NCBI RefSeq assembly: GCF_001889165.1
Contig: NZ_CP016020.1
Location: forward strand, 620,001-684,000
DNA: 64,000 nt
Reading direction: 5' to 3'
DNA from: Bacillus weihaiensis
GTDB lineage: Bacteria; Bacillota; Bacilli; Bacillales; Bacillaceae
The notes under the pieces were generated by a model. The model was given only the letters and a program-made list of their open reading frames with translations. It searched no databases and was not told the origin of the DNA. Positions 29,623 through 38,546 of this stretch are shown in pieces. The translations under genes and the position numbers were made by a program. Numbering within the stretch: the stretch's first letter is position 1; the number at the start of each line of letters is the position of its first letter.

Positions 29623-30519
29623 ATGGCAAAAAAAGAAGAATATTTGCGTAAGCCCGAGTGGTTAAAGATAAAATTAAATACGAACGAGAATTACACAGAC
29701 TTAAAGAAATTAATGAGAGAGAAAAATCTTCATACTGTATGTGAAGAGGCTAAATGTCCAAATATTCATGAGTGTTGGGCGGTTCGTCGTACTGCTACTT
29801 TCATGATTCTTGGAGCTGTTTGTACGCGTGCTTGCCGCTTTTGTGCGGTTAAAACTGGGTTGCCAACAGAGCTTGATTTAGCTGAACCAGAACGTGTAGC
29901 AGATTCTGTAGCCTTAATGAATTTGAAGCATGCGGTTGTCACTGCTGTAGCTCGTGATGATCTAAAAGATGGCGGATCACAAGTATTTGCAGAAACTGTT
30001 CGTGCAATCCGTCGTAAGAGCCCATTTACAACAATTGAAGTGTTACCGTCCGATATGGGTGGAGATTATGATAACTTAAAAACCTTAATGGATGCTAAGC
30101 CAGATATTCTAAACCATAATATCGAAACTGTTCGTGAGCTTACACCGAGAGTTCGTGCGAGAGCAAAGTATGAGAGATCGTTAGAGTTACTTCGTCGTGC
30201 AAAAGAAATGCAACCAGAAATTCCGACAAAATCAAGTTTAATGATTGGTCTTGGAGAAACGAAAGAACAAATTATTGAAACAATGGATGACTTACGTGCA
30301 AATGATGTAGATATTATGACAATTGGTCAATATTTACAGCCTACAAAAAAACATCTAAAGGTTCAAAAATACTACTCTCCAGATGAGTTTGCTGAATTAC
30401 GTGAAATTGCCTTAAGCAAAGGCTTTAGCCATTGTGAAGCAGGTCCATTAGTGCGTTCTTCTTACCATGCAGATGAGCAGGTAAACGCAGCTGCGAAGAA
30501 AAAGCAAGCTCAAGCATAA
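29623..30519 (+). CDS. lipA: Lipoyl synthase
   Basis: A radical-SAM enzyme of 298 residues that inserts two sulfur atoms into octanoyl groups. The auxiliary cluster cysteines are C40, C45 and C51 ([13 protein letters not shown]), and the SAM-cluster cysteines are C67, C71 and C74 (CTRACRFC). The RSSYHADEQ tail has the conserved serine. ATG 29623 has TGGAG nine bases before it; the TTG at 29614 touches it. The product acts on GcvH and related carriers. Confidence 0.96.
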   Translation: MAKKEEYLRKPEWLKIKLNTNENYTDLKKLMREKNLHTVCEEAKCPNIHECWAVRRTATFMILGAVCTRACRFCAVKTGLPTELDLAEPERVADSVALMNLKHAVVTAVARDDLKDGGSQVFAETVRAIRRKSPFTTIEVLPSDMGGDYDNLKTLMDAKPDILNHNIETVRELTPRVRARAKYERSLELLRRAKEMQPEIPTKSSLMIGLGETKEQIIETMDDLRANDVDIMTIGQYLQPTKKHLKVQKYYSPDEFAELREIALSKGFSHCEAGPLVRSSYHADEQVNAAAKKKQAQA

Positions 30520-30546
30520 ACGTGTTTGTCCAAAAGCTTATATGAG

Positions 30547-30587
30547 AAAGGGGCTCGAAATGATCACATTTTTGAGCTCTTTTTTTA
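30547..30587 (+). terminator. Terminator of lipA
   Basis: AAAGGGGCTC pairs with GAGCTCTTT around a large loop, followed by seven T residues. Confidence 0.65.
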
Positions 30588-30755
30588 GTCTGTCGCATAA
30601 ATTGATGTTGCTTTCCTGAAAAATCTCAATTACCGAATATTTCCTTAAGTACAAGGTTTTTCTCTCTGTAAAGAGAAAGTAGCTCTTTGCTTCATTGTGA
30701 TGCCTACTTAATTGACATTGTGGGAAGGTCCTCTCTTTTAGCATCTTGAAAGGAA

Positions 30756-31280
30756 AGAGGCTGACCCAAAAGTCTAGATTTTAGACCTTGGGTTAGCCTC
30801 TTTTCATACTTTTATCTTTTTAATTCAGTTAACGTAAAAACCGGGACGTTCCATTGCGCTCCAGTCACTTGCTTTCCGCGGGGAGGAAGCTGAGCCTCCT
30901 CGCCTGCGGCTGTTGGGTCTCAGCCTTTCCTCACTTCCCGCAGGAGTCAAGTGTCTTACGCTCCATTCCACTATCGATCTAAAATTGTATTCATAGAAGA
31001 AAACCCCTACGAAAACAGTCTTTTTTAAAGAATAATTAAACAACAAAAAAATCATGCAAATCAATATACATTTGTTTGGAGAAAAGCGACTGAAAAATAC
31101 GGAAAAAGTTTAGATGACCAATATCGTCAACTCGCTTTACAAATTGAGCAAATCCTTCAAGAAGAGGAAAAGTCCGCCCCTTCCGCGTGGCTAGAAGAAA
31201 AACTGAAAGAAATACCGATTACTTCAGAAAGAAAGGGTGCTCAAAAGGTCGTTATTTAACAACCTTTTGGGTCAGCCTCT
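30756..31280. mobile_element. 525-bp insertion-sequence remnant with 17-bp terminal inverted repeats
   Basis: AGAGGCTGACCCAAAAG at 30756-30772 is the exact reverse complement of 31264-31280. Inside are the terminator-like hairpin, a GC-rich repeat segment at 30840-30980 (shared with 5280-5345 and 16940-17125), and at 31058-31257 an open frame. That frame reads NQYTFVWRKATEKYGKSLDD, then QYRQLALQIEQILQEEE, and ends KGAQKVVI. It looks like the tail or middle of a transposase; the IS1182 type is my best guess. No complete transposase remains. Confidence 0.7.
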
Positions 31281-31291
31281 AAAGAAGGAAG

Positions 31292-31978
31292 TTATTCCAT
31301 CTGTTCTTTTTTATAACGAGACTTTTCATATTGGTCCTTCATGTCATCATCTACATCTTCGTTTATTTCTCCATACCCTTCTCCATTTGCATTTTCACCT
31401 TTATTTAATGCACGCCCTTGTGGAGATTCGAGCATTTTATTGATGGTTTTCGTAAGAATTTCATCAATATCTCGACTTGTTGAATCAAGAGGGCTATATG
31501 CTTCAATTTGCTGAATCATATTCGGATTATCTGACACGTACACGTGATAGTATCTTGGAATAGCTGAAAGTGCGGTTTTCTTCACTTGGTCGGCTGTTTC
31601 AAAGCGATTGTCGGAATCCGTTCGATAAGCAACAAGTACTTCTTCATCAGTTACTAGCGTAGCGACATCTTGTATATTTGGTAATTGGACAGCAAGACTG
31701 CTAATCGCATTAGCTGTTGCTTCACGATCCAACCCGGGTGTTTCTGTATATGTTACGTCATTAGGAATTCCACTTTTTTGATGGCGAACATATCCAAAAT
31801 TGGCACTTGAATCATTTGCATTTGGCATACCTTCTTCATTGTAAAGCTCTGGGCGATCGCTCACATTTAACGTGTTTCCACTTTGATGGAAAAGAGATGA
31901 ATCTTCGTCAGCACCATATTGACAAGCTGTTAACAAGGATAATCCAACCACACATGCTGTTAATTTGGTTTTTATCAA
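31292..31978 (-). CDS. yutC: YhcN/YlaJ-family sporulation lipoprotein (YutC)
   Basis: A 228-residue lipoprotein. Lipobox LLTAC gives lipidated C19, followed by a Ser/Asp-rich linker and the YhcN/YlaJ domain (TANAISSLAVQLPNIQDVAT, LVAYRTDSDNRFETADQV, YYHVYVSDNPNMI). The C-terminus is very charged. Family members are spore-associated lipoproteins. The start is TTG 31978, eight bases after AGGAGG; the GTG at 31987 overlaps that site. The insertion-sequence remnant ends 12 bases beyond its stop. Confidence 0.85.
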   Translation of the reverse strand: MIKTKLTACVVGLSLLTACQYGADEDSSLFHQSGNTLNVSDRPELYNEEGMPNANDSSANFGYVRHQKSGIPNDVTYTETPGLDREATANAISSLAVQLPNIQDVATLVTDEEVLVAYRTDSDNRFETADQVKKTALSAIPRYYHVYVSDNPNMIQQIEAYSPLDSTSRDIDEILTKTINKMLESPQGRALNKGENANGEGYGEINEDVDDDMKDQYEKSRYKKEQME

Positions 31979-32096
31979 TTCTAGCACCTCCTACTACTAG
32001 CTTTACCAAAGAAGGATAAAAAACTGTTAGCAATTGATGGTTGTGTGTGTTTAGATTATGATAGAAGTATGTAAAATGGATGAGGTGAAAACCAGT

Positions 32097-32372
32097 ATGA
32101 TTTTAGTTCAGAATCAGAGCTTTGAATTAGTAAAGGAAGAAAAAGATGGGTTTAATGAAGATGCTTTTAAAAGCCGCTATAGTGACATATTAAATAAATA
32201 TGACTATATTGTAGGGGATTGGGGCTATAATCAATTACGTTTAAAGGGTTTTTTTGACGATCGAAATCAAAAGGCAACCTATGATACAAAAATCAGTACA
32301 TTAGATGAGTATATTTATGAGTATTGTAATTTCGGATGTGCCTATTTTGTTCTGAAAAAAATAAGAAAGTAA
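32097..32372 (+). CDS. yutD: Conserved protein YutD
   Basis: A 91-residue DUF1027 (YutD) protein with the very conserved NKYDYIVGDWGYNQLRLKGFF block. Function unknown. The frame extends upstream to 32058, but GAGGTGA at 32081-32087 fits ATG 32097. It lies divergently from yutC, as in B. subtilis. Confidence 0.85.
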   Translation: MILVQNQSFELVKEEKDGFNEDAFKSRYSDILNKYDYIVGDWGYNQLRLKGFFDDRNQKATYDTKISTLDEYIYEYCNFGCAYFVLKKIRK

Positions 32373-32553
32373 GTATGGACAAGGAGTGGGAGTGAAAATA
32401 TCTTTTCTGTAGGTAAGAGAAGAGGTCCCTTTTTCTATCAGGTAAAAAAGCAACATACTATATCACAACAGCCATTCCATTTATAAGGCACAGGGGGTGA
32501 AGACATTGCGTCTCTTATTCCTGTGCCTTAATTGCTCTTATAATAAGTTTTCT

Positions 32554-32841
32554 TTATTTCGACGTATAAGGTGGTTCTTCATTTTTATTAGGATCATCGT
32601 GTGTTGGGTGTGCTGGTGTATCGTGTCGTTCCAGGCCTTGATGGAGGGACTTGTTTTCATAATTGAATGCACTATAATAACGTTGCCCCTCTTTCCATGG
32701 GGTACTTTTGTTTTGTACAGGTTCATCTTTTCCTCTAGGAGAACCATATGGACCTTCAGGAAGCTGTTCAGGAACGAGAAAATTACGCATTGTTTCTACG
32801 TTTGAGAAGTCAGTGTATGTTTCTTTTTCCTTATCATTCAT
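32554..32841 (-). CDS. Small hydrophilic protein, unknown
   Basis: A 95-residue protein without hydrophobic segments, rich in Pro, Glu, Asn and Tyr (LVPEQLPEGPYGSPRGKDEP; TPAHPTHDDPNKNEEPP). It is likely to be largely unstructured. AGGTGA precedes ATG 32841 by six bases. It is transcribed with or after the DUF3055 gene at 32897. No recognised domain; such proteins are common in sporulating Bacillus. Confidence 0.65.
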   Translation of the reverse strand: MNDKEKETYTDFSNVETMRNFLVPEQLPEGPYGSPRGKDEPVQNKSTPWKEGQRYYSAFNYENKSLHQGLERHDTPAHPTHDDPNKNEEPPYTSK

Positions 32842-32896
32842 CTTTATCACCTACCATAATAGTAGGTTTCTCAGGAAAAAGTACATCCATTCCTGT

Positions 32897-33163
32897 TTAT
32901 ACTAATTGGTATAAAAAGTCACGTAATTCCTCTGCATCCTCTTCGTTTAGTTTAAAGGCATGTTCCAAGTATCCTGGTTCTTTTAAGTCATCTGAGCCAA
33001 TGATAGCGAAACGATTCCCTTGTATGTCTAATACTAACTGTTTCCCATAGTAGCGATCGGTTTGAATAATAGCTAAATCAAAACGTTGATTTTCTCCCAT
33101 AAAGCTAACAAATCTTGTTTTTGCATTCACCGTATCATCGTATAAAAAGAATCTTTCAGACAT
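32897..33163 (-). CDS. DUF3055-family protein
   Basis: An 88-residue protein beginning MSERFFLYDDTVNAKTRFVS, with the conserved DRYYGKQLVLDIQGNRFAII core of DUF3055. Function unknown. AGGAGAG places the start at ATG 33163; the frame extends to 33229 without a usable start. It is followed by the small hydrophilic protein gene on the same strand. Confidence 0.8.
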   Translation of the reverse strand: MSERFFLYDDTVNAKTRFVSFMGENQRFDLAIIQTDRYYGKQLVLDIQGNRFAIIGSDDLKEPGYLEHAFKLNEEDAEELRDFLYQLV

Positions 33164-33505
33164 TGTCATCTCTCCTATGTAGTGGTTTATCCTTATACTA
33201 CCATAAAGGAGAGGAGGAAGCTTTTCCACATCGCTCCTTTAGATATCCGGCTTTGTTCTGGAGCTCCACATTTCTTAACGGAAATGAACTCTTAAGGCCA
33301 ATCAACCTCAATCAATATAGGCAAACTAGTAGGATTAAAGTAGAGTCGAGCAATAAATAAACAGAAATTAAACGAAGAAATTATATGGGAATTCATTACC
33401 AAATACCTACTTTTCGTTTAAATTTTTGCTTGAAATAAGTCGAAATGGCGAAAAATATGATAAAATATGAATACGTTAGGTGATTGCCAGAAGGGTTGAG
33501 TACTT
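33164..33505. other. Intergenic region
   Basis: Divergent spacer between the DUF3055 gene and the EAL gene. Only the AGAAGGG site of the downstream gene was recognised. Confidence 0.4.
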
Positions 33506-34816
33506 ATGAATCGTGGATTTATGGAAAAACATTATCGAAGAATAAAAAAGTGGAGCAAGCTTTTTTATCCGCAGCATAAATTAAAATACTATCCTCCAAA
33601 ATTTGTACTTAGAGACCCTGTTTTAGAGAGGGTTTATTTCGCTTTATCAGGTGGACAGCAGGTGGCTGCTATTGTCATTTCCATTTCGAACTTAAGGGAG
33701 CTTTCACAACAGTTAGAGTCAAGACAATTAAGTGACTATAAAAGTGAACTGAAAGCTGCGTTTAAAGAAATTTTTGACGAGTCGAACTATAAGGATGATT
33801 TATTGGTTGTTCATGATTATTATAGTGAAGGTTTAACTGTCTTCATAAAAATAAATGATGATAAGCAGAGTGTTGTACATATTGAGAGCCTATTAAGGAC
33901 CCTTACACCTAAATTAGAGAGATGGATGTATACGAAATATCCATATTTTCAGCATTCTTTTGAAATTGGTTATATGTTTGTCGAAAGGGATGTTGGTACG
34001 ATTCAAGATGCGCTATATGCTGCGCAGCAACAAGCGGTTGCAATGGCGGAAAAACGAATACAATCTCGCTATATTGAGACCTTATTAGAAATGAGAGATA
34101 TTATTCAAAAGCGTGAGATCAAATTACTTGCACAGCCTATTATTGATCTAACTACTAAGCAAATTAGGGCTTGGGAGTTTTTAACGAGAGGACCTGAGAA
34201 TACGTCCTTAGAAAATCCATTACAATTATTCTCCTTAGCGAGACAATCTAATCTTATATATGATTTGGAACTACTTGTACTTGAGAAGGCATTTCAGTTG
34301 ATTGAACGTGTAGGCTGTAAAGACGATGTGTTCTTAAATTTTACGCCTATTACGTTAGGGAATAAACGGTTTATTCCGGCTCTTTCAAATCTATTAGAGC
34401 GATATGAAGAGATATTACCCAATAAAATGATCTTTGAGGTAACGGAACGAGATTCAATTGAGGGATTGACGTTTTTCCAAGATAACATAAAACAGCTACG
34501 TAAAATGGGCTTTCGCATAGCGGTTGATGACACGGGAGCTGGCTATTCTAGTTTACATACAATAAGTGAACTGCTTCCAGATATCATCAAAATCGATCGT
34601 TCAGTTATTCAAGATATCGACACAAATCGTGTGAAAGAATCTATGTTAAAGGGTTTAATTTTAATTGCAAAAGAAACGGGATCACTTGTCGTAGCAGAAG
34701 GTATTGAAAAGAAAGAAGAAGCAGATGTATTAATGAGAAATCAGGTTGATCTAGCACAAGGATATTTTTACGCAAAACCAGGCACATTAGAAAAAGGACG
34801 AGTAGCTTTACTATAG
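33506..34816 (+). CDS. EAL-domain cyclic-di-GMP phosphodiesterase with degenerate GGDEF-like N-terminus
   Basis: A 436-residue cytoplasmic protein. Residues about 40-190 resemble a GGDEF fold without a signature motif. Residues about 195-430 form an EAL domain. The motif itself is EFL (E224). The other catalytic residues are kept: N279, E311, D341-D342 (DDTGAGYSS), K362, E398 and Q418 (AQGYFYAKP). It should hydrolyse c-di-GMP to pGpG. No membrane segment is present. It lies 14 bases before yutE and is probably cotranscribed with it. Confidence 0.88.
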   Translation: MNRGFMEKHYRRIKKWSKLFYPQHKLKYYPPKFVLRDPVLERVYFALSGGQQVAAIVISISNLRELSQQLESRQLSDYKSELKAAFKEIFDESNYKDDLLVVHDYYSEGLTVFIKINDDKQSVVHIESLLRTLTPKLERWMYTKYPYFQHSFEIGYMFVERDVGTIQDALYAAQQQAVAMAEKRIQSRYIETLLEMRDIIQKREIKLLAQPIIDLTTKQIRAWEFLTRGPENTSLENPLQLFSLARQSNLIYDLELLVLEKAFQLIERVGCKDDVFLNFTPITLGNKRFIPALSNLLERYEEILPNKMIFEVTERDSIEGLTFFQDNIKQLRKMGFRIAVDDTGAGYSSLHTISELLPDIIKIDRSVIQDIDTNRVKESMLKGLILIAKETGSLVVAEGIEKKEEADVLMRNQVDLAQGYFYAKPGTLEKGRVALL

Positions 34817-34830
34817 GGGTGGGTGAAGGA

Positions 34831-35277
34831 ATGTACTTTGTTAATCGTGAGCATATAGAAACAAAATTATCCTATTTAGAAAGTCAAATGACGGTTTTTG
34901 AGCAGCAAGAAAAATGGACAGACATGCTAGAGAAGATAGCACTAGAACGAATTTGTCATATGGCAATCGAAACGGTGATTGATGTTGGGAATTCGATGAT
35001 AGATGGATTTATCATGAGAGATCCGGGTAGCTATGAAGACATTATTGATATCCTGTTAGATGAAAAGGTTGTGGGTGAGCAGAGCGCAAACCAATTAAAA
35101 TCAATAGTTTCTCTTAGAAAAGTATTAGTACAAGATTATGTTGGAATTGACCATGATAAGCTTTTATATACATTCAAAAGAAATATCGTTGCGTTGAAAG
35201 CTTTCCCAGCTTCTATTCGAACGTATTTAGAAAACGAATTAGGTCCGGTTTCAGCATTTATCCCTTTAAAAGACTAA
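34831..35277 (+). CDS. yutE: DUF86/HepT-like protein YutE
   Basis: A 148-residue helical DUF86 (HepT-like) protein. Typical HepT toxins have an R-x4-H-x-Y RNase motif. Here the segment reads RKVLVQDY, with glutamine in place of the histidine. No MNT nucleotidyltransferase antitoxin gene is adjacent, so a toxin role is unlikely. The ATG at 34831 follows GGTGAAGGA; the upstream GTG 34819 is less likely. Confidence 0.82.
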   Translation: MYFVNREHIETKLSYLESQMTVFEQQEKWTDMLEKIALERICHMAIETVIDVGNSMIDGFIMRDPGSYEDIIDILLDEKVVGEQSANQLKSIVSLRKVLVQDYVGIDHDKLLYTFKRNIVALKAFPASIRTYLENELGPVSAFIPLKD

Positions 35278-35288
35278 CAATACATAGT

Positions 35289-35550
35289 AAAAAAGAGCTT
35301 GGGTCAAAATGAGGCCATTTCTTTTAAAAGACGAACGATTATCGTTGGACACGTTGTTACTTATTATTATGTTGTGGTGGAAGAACAAGTACGTTCCATT
35401 CCGCTCCATTACATTAGTGATTAACAATCGTATGAACAATACATGTAGTGACAAAGAATAAAACCCGAACGACATGGGAGATTTTCAATGACATATCACC
35501 TGATCATTCGGGTTTATCAACTAAAACACTTATGTCCCAGCCTCTTTTTC
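35289..35550. repeat. MITE-like element with imperfect inverted ends
   Basis: The left end AAAAAAGAGCTTGGGTCAAA and the reverse complement of the right end, GAAAAAGAGGCTGGGACATA, match at about three quarters of positions. The interior has GTACGTTCCATTCCGCTCC (shared with the dispersed repeat) and a hairpin AAACCCGAACGAC/ATCATTCGGGTTT near 35462-35516. No coding capacity. Confidence 0.5.
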
Positions 35551-35582
35551 AAAAGGTATGAAATGTATACAAGTTTGTATCT

Positions 35583-35730
35583 GCTCTAGGCGCCCGGAGC
35601 TTTTCTTTGGGGTTGGAATGATTAAAGGCTTCGTGCTGCGTGTGGATAAGTGCGTCAACAGCTAGGTTCAGCGCCTAGTCCCCTCAAGGTCATGCCCGAG
35701 TCTGACCAAGGCGTCCTGAGATTTCATACA
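35583..35730. repeat. GC-rich extragenic palindrome-type repeat
   Basis: CTAGGCGC at 35586-35593 is inverted at 35671-35678 (GCGCCTAG), then CCCCTCAAGGTCATGCCCG. The base composition is much more GC-rich than the surroundings. Similar blocks (GCGCCTAG-CCCCT-GGTCAT) are common intergenic repeats in Bacillus. Confidence 0.55.
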
Positions 35731-35749
35731 TGAAAGGAGGAGAATGTTG

Positions 35750-36526
35750 ATGAAAGCCTATAAGGGGTATTTAATTGATTTAGATGGCACGATGTATAGG
35801 GGAACAGAAGAAATTAAAGAGGCAAGTGAGTTTGTATCTTCTCTTGCTGAAAGAAATCTTCCCTATTTATTTGTAACGAATAATTCCTCGCAAACTCCGG
35901 AACAGGTTGCTGAAAAATTACGGAGCTTTCAGATCCCTGCTACTAGTGACCATATCTTTACAACAAGTATGGCAACAGCAAATTATATTTCGATGCAACA
36001 GGTGAATGCGAGTGTATTTGCAATAGGTGAAGAGGGGTTAAGGGATGCATTACAAAAAAAGGGATTGCGTTTAACAGAGGATAATCCTGATTTTGTAGTT
36101 ATCGGAATTGATCGCGACATTACCTATGAAAAACTTGCGCAAGCTTGTCTTGCTGTTAGAAGTGGGGCAACCTTTCTTTCAACAAATGGAGATATTGCTA
36201 TTCCTACGGAAAGAGGATTATTACCTGGTAATGGAGCATTAACGTCTGTTATTTCAGTCTCTACCAATACAAAGCCAATGTTTATCGGCAAGCCTGAAAA
36301 AATTATTGTCGAGCAAGCGATTAACCAGCTTGGTCTTGCAAAAGAAGATGTAATGATGGTTGGAGACAATTATGATACAGATATCATGGCAGGAATAAAC
36401 TGTGGGATTGATACTTTACTTGTTCATACGGGAGTGACACAAAAAGAGCATTTAGATGTGCTCGTACAAAGACCTACATATACAGTGGATGATCTAGCAG
36501 AATATGTGAAGGCACTCAAGGAGTAA
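35750..36526 (+). CDS. yutF: HAD-IIA family phosphatase YutF (NagD-like)
   Basis: A 258-residue haloacid dehalogenase-type sugar or nucleotide phosphatase. Motif I is LIDLDGTMYRG (D10, D12), motif II FVTNNSS, motif III lysine in IGKPEK, motif IV MVGDNYDTD. The long C2 cap insertion of NagD-like proteins lies between motifs II and III. AAAGGAGG is nine bases before ATG 35750; ATG 35744 is too close. A bidirectional terminator separates it from the convergent pgpA-like gene. Confidence 0.9.
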   Translation: MKAYKGYLIDLDGTMYRGTEEIKEASEFVSSLAERNLPYLFVTNNSSQTPEQVAEKLRSFQIPATSDHIFTTSMATANYISMQQVNASVFAIGEEGLRDALQKKGLRLTEDNPDFVVIGIDRDITYEKLAQACLAVRSGATFLSTNGDIAIPTERGLLPGNGALTSVISVSTNTKPMFIGKPEKIIVEQAINQLGLAKEDVMMVGDNYDTDIMAGINCGIDTLLVHTGVTQKEHLDVLVQRPTYTVDDLAEYVKALKE

Positions 36527-36626
36527 GTAAGGTCTACGGTGGTTTAATCCTCAAAACCTTTCAAGAGAATGATGAATTTTTTTGACATTCCCTATATAGT
36601 CAGTCCGTGTGAGAAAAGAACAAAAC

Positions 36627-36660
36627 AAAAGGATGCCTTTGTATTCAATGGCATCCTTTT
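36627..36660. terminator. Bidirectional terminator yutF/yutG
   Basis: AAAAGGATGCC/GGCATCCTTTT stem with a 12-base loop, with A and T runs on both sides, between convergent genes. Confidence 0.88.
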
Positions 36661-36679
36661 GTAATTTGGTCATACCTTG

Positions 36680-37180
36680 TTATTCAACGTCTCGGGCTCT
36701 ATGTGCAAGTCTACTTGACGCAGCAGCAGCTATTGCACCTACGATATCATCTAGGAAGGTATGACATTTACCACCAGACTTGTCATTTAAGTATTGAAGG
36801 ATTCCTGGTTTTAGCTTATCGATATAGCCATAATTCGTGAATCCAATAGACCCGTATATATTAACAATTGAAAATGCGAGAATTTCATCGACTCCGTATA
36901 AGCTCTCATCTGTACTAATAATGGACTGAAGTGGTTCTTCTAGCTGTCCTTTTTCAGCAAGGATATCAAATTGTATTCCCGTAAGAATGGCATTTTGAAC
37001 TTCTCTTTTTGTTAGAACCCTATCAACATTTTCTAAGCAGTCTTCAATTTTTAAATCTGGATGATATTTCTCTTGTAGGAAATAAACAAGTTCTGCAATA
37101 TCATCTAGAGTTACACCACGTTGTACCATCCATTCTCTCGCTGTTTTTTCAACAATGTCCATATTTTCATTATTTTTCAT
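36680..37180 (-). CDS. yutG: Phosphatidylglycerophosphatase A-like protein YutG
   Basis: A 166-residue PgpA-family protein. The C-terminal TFLDDIVGAIAAAASSRLAH holds the acidic and helical elements of the family. The best start is the second of two ATG codons (37180), five bases from AGGTGA. It would dephosphorylate phosphatidylglycerophosphate in phospholipid synthesis. It is less hydrophobic than proteobacterial PgpA and has no obvious membrane span except near the C-terminus, so activity is inferred from family only. Confidence 0.82.
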   Translation of the reverse strand: MKNNENMDIVEKTAREWMVQRGVTLDDIAELVYFLQEKYHPDLKIEDCLENVDRVLTKREVQNAILTGIQFDILAEKGQLEEPLQSIISTDESLYGVDEILAFSIVNIYGSIGFTNYGYIDKLKPGILQYLNDKSGGKCHTFLDDIVGAIAAAASSRLAHRARDVE

Positions 37181-37425
37181 CATAATCACCTGTTTCTTCT
37201 AAATTAGCGTATTTATTCATTGTATGACGATATTTTGTAAACTATTCTATGTATTCATTACGCTCGCATTACCAGTCTCCATAATACTCGTCCAGGACAC
37301 CTCTTCTACAATATACCCTTTTTACTACTTCTATAAAACTAAGGAAGTCCCTGCCACTAAATCATCATAAATCTGTTCATTGATGATTACGATAGTAATA
37401 GAAATAATTTGGTGGAGGGAACCCA

Positions 37426-38427
37426 ATGAAGGATGTCTTGAAAGAAAAGTATGGCATTAAAGTACCGGAAATTCTTATGAAGGGTCAGCTTCAGACATTT
37501 ACCATACATCATACGGAATTTGTTATTGTCCCTATATCCCATGTAGATGAAGAAGAATTATACGAATTATATCAACTGAATCACTATATGAATGATAAGA
37601 AGGAGCCTTATTTAGCAACAATTGTGTTAACAAAGGAGAACTATTTATCCTTTGAACATGATGAGAATCGTTATCTTTTGCTTAAAGTCCCTAAAACAAC
37701 CTTTCAGCCACATGCAATAGGAAGAGATTTAGCAAGATTCCACCTGAAAGGACGATCTTATCCTTATCAGATCTCAAAGGCTCAACGAATTGGCCAATGG
37801 AAAATGCTATGGGAAAAAAGATTAGATCAATTGGAAATGTTTTGGCGAGGGAAAATTTATCAGGAGTCATTGCACCCCTTTGAAAAGATGTTTGTTGAAG
37901 CTTTTCCATATTATTTAGGATTAGCGGAAAATGGAATACAGTATTTGGTTGATACAGAATTAGATGAAGATCCTCATCCAATCGATTCGGCAACCATTTG
38001 TCATCATCGTTTTCATAAAAATACGTGGTTAGGCGATGTGCAAATGAAGTCGCCAATAGATTGGGTATTTGATCATCATAGTAGAGATCTCGCGGAATAC
38101 ATGAGATTTTCTTTTTTTCACGATCAAGAAGAATTTAAACAGTATGGGTATAAATTTATTGAGGATTATGATCGGACCTCACCACTATCTCCTTTTTCAT
38201 GGAGACTGATTTACAGTCGATTGCTATTTCCCGTTCATTTCTTTGAGTGTGTGGAAAATTATTATTTATCAAATGGCGATACTTTCTATGAAGATCAATT
38301 AACCTCAATCTTAGACACGTCAGATCAGTACGAAGCTTTTTTGCAAAGCTATTCAAGTATGCTGTCAATGAGGACTAAGAGAATGGTTCTTCCGCAGGTA
38401 GAATGGATCATGCCAGTGGGGAAGTAA
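37426..38427 (+). CDS. yutH: Spore coat-associated protein YutH
   Basis: A 333-residue protein of the CotS/CotI/YutH kinase-like family. Pseudokinase-type blocks are seen (LLKVPKTTFQPHAIGRDLAR; HRFHKNTWLGDVQMKSPIDW; IDWVFDHHSRDLAEYMRF), matching the Brenner-type H-x-D loop in altered form. It is found with spore coats in B. subtilis. A GGAGGG site lies seven bases before ATG 37426. It is probably expressed in the mother cell. Confidence 0.85.
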   Translation: MKDVLKEKYGIKVPEILMKGQLQTFTIHHTEFVIVPISHVDEEELYELYQLNHYMNDKKEPYLATIVLTKENYLSFEHDENRYLLLKVPKTTFQPHAIGRDLARFHLKGRSYPYQISKAQRIGQWKMLWEKRLDQLEMFWRGKIYQESLHPFEKMFVEAFPYYLGLAENGIQYLVDTELDEDPHPIDSATICHHRFHKNTWLGDVQMKSPIDWVFDHHSRDLAEYMRFSFFHDQEEFKQYGYKFIEDYDRTSPLSPFSWRLIYSRLLFPVHFFECVENYYLSNGDTFYEDQLTSILDTSDQYEAFLQSYSSMLSMRTKRMVLPQVEWIMPVGK

Positions 38428-38546
38428 ATTGGTTGTTCAAATGAACTAGTAGGAGGGAGGAATGCTTCCTTCTTCCTTTGTAGTAAAGTAAGTATGTTAA
38501 AATAAGGAATAGGTTGAACTTATTTTTTAATGAGGTGACGTTTGAA

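Noticed and set aside
30825-31064. 79-residue minus-strand ORF with Arg/Ser-rich sequence
   Set aside because: It lies within the GC-rich extragenic repeat of the insertion-sequence remnant; the frame is open by composition only and has no ribosome binding site.
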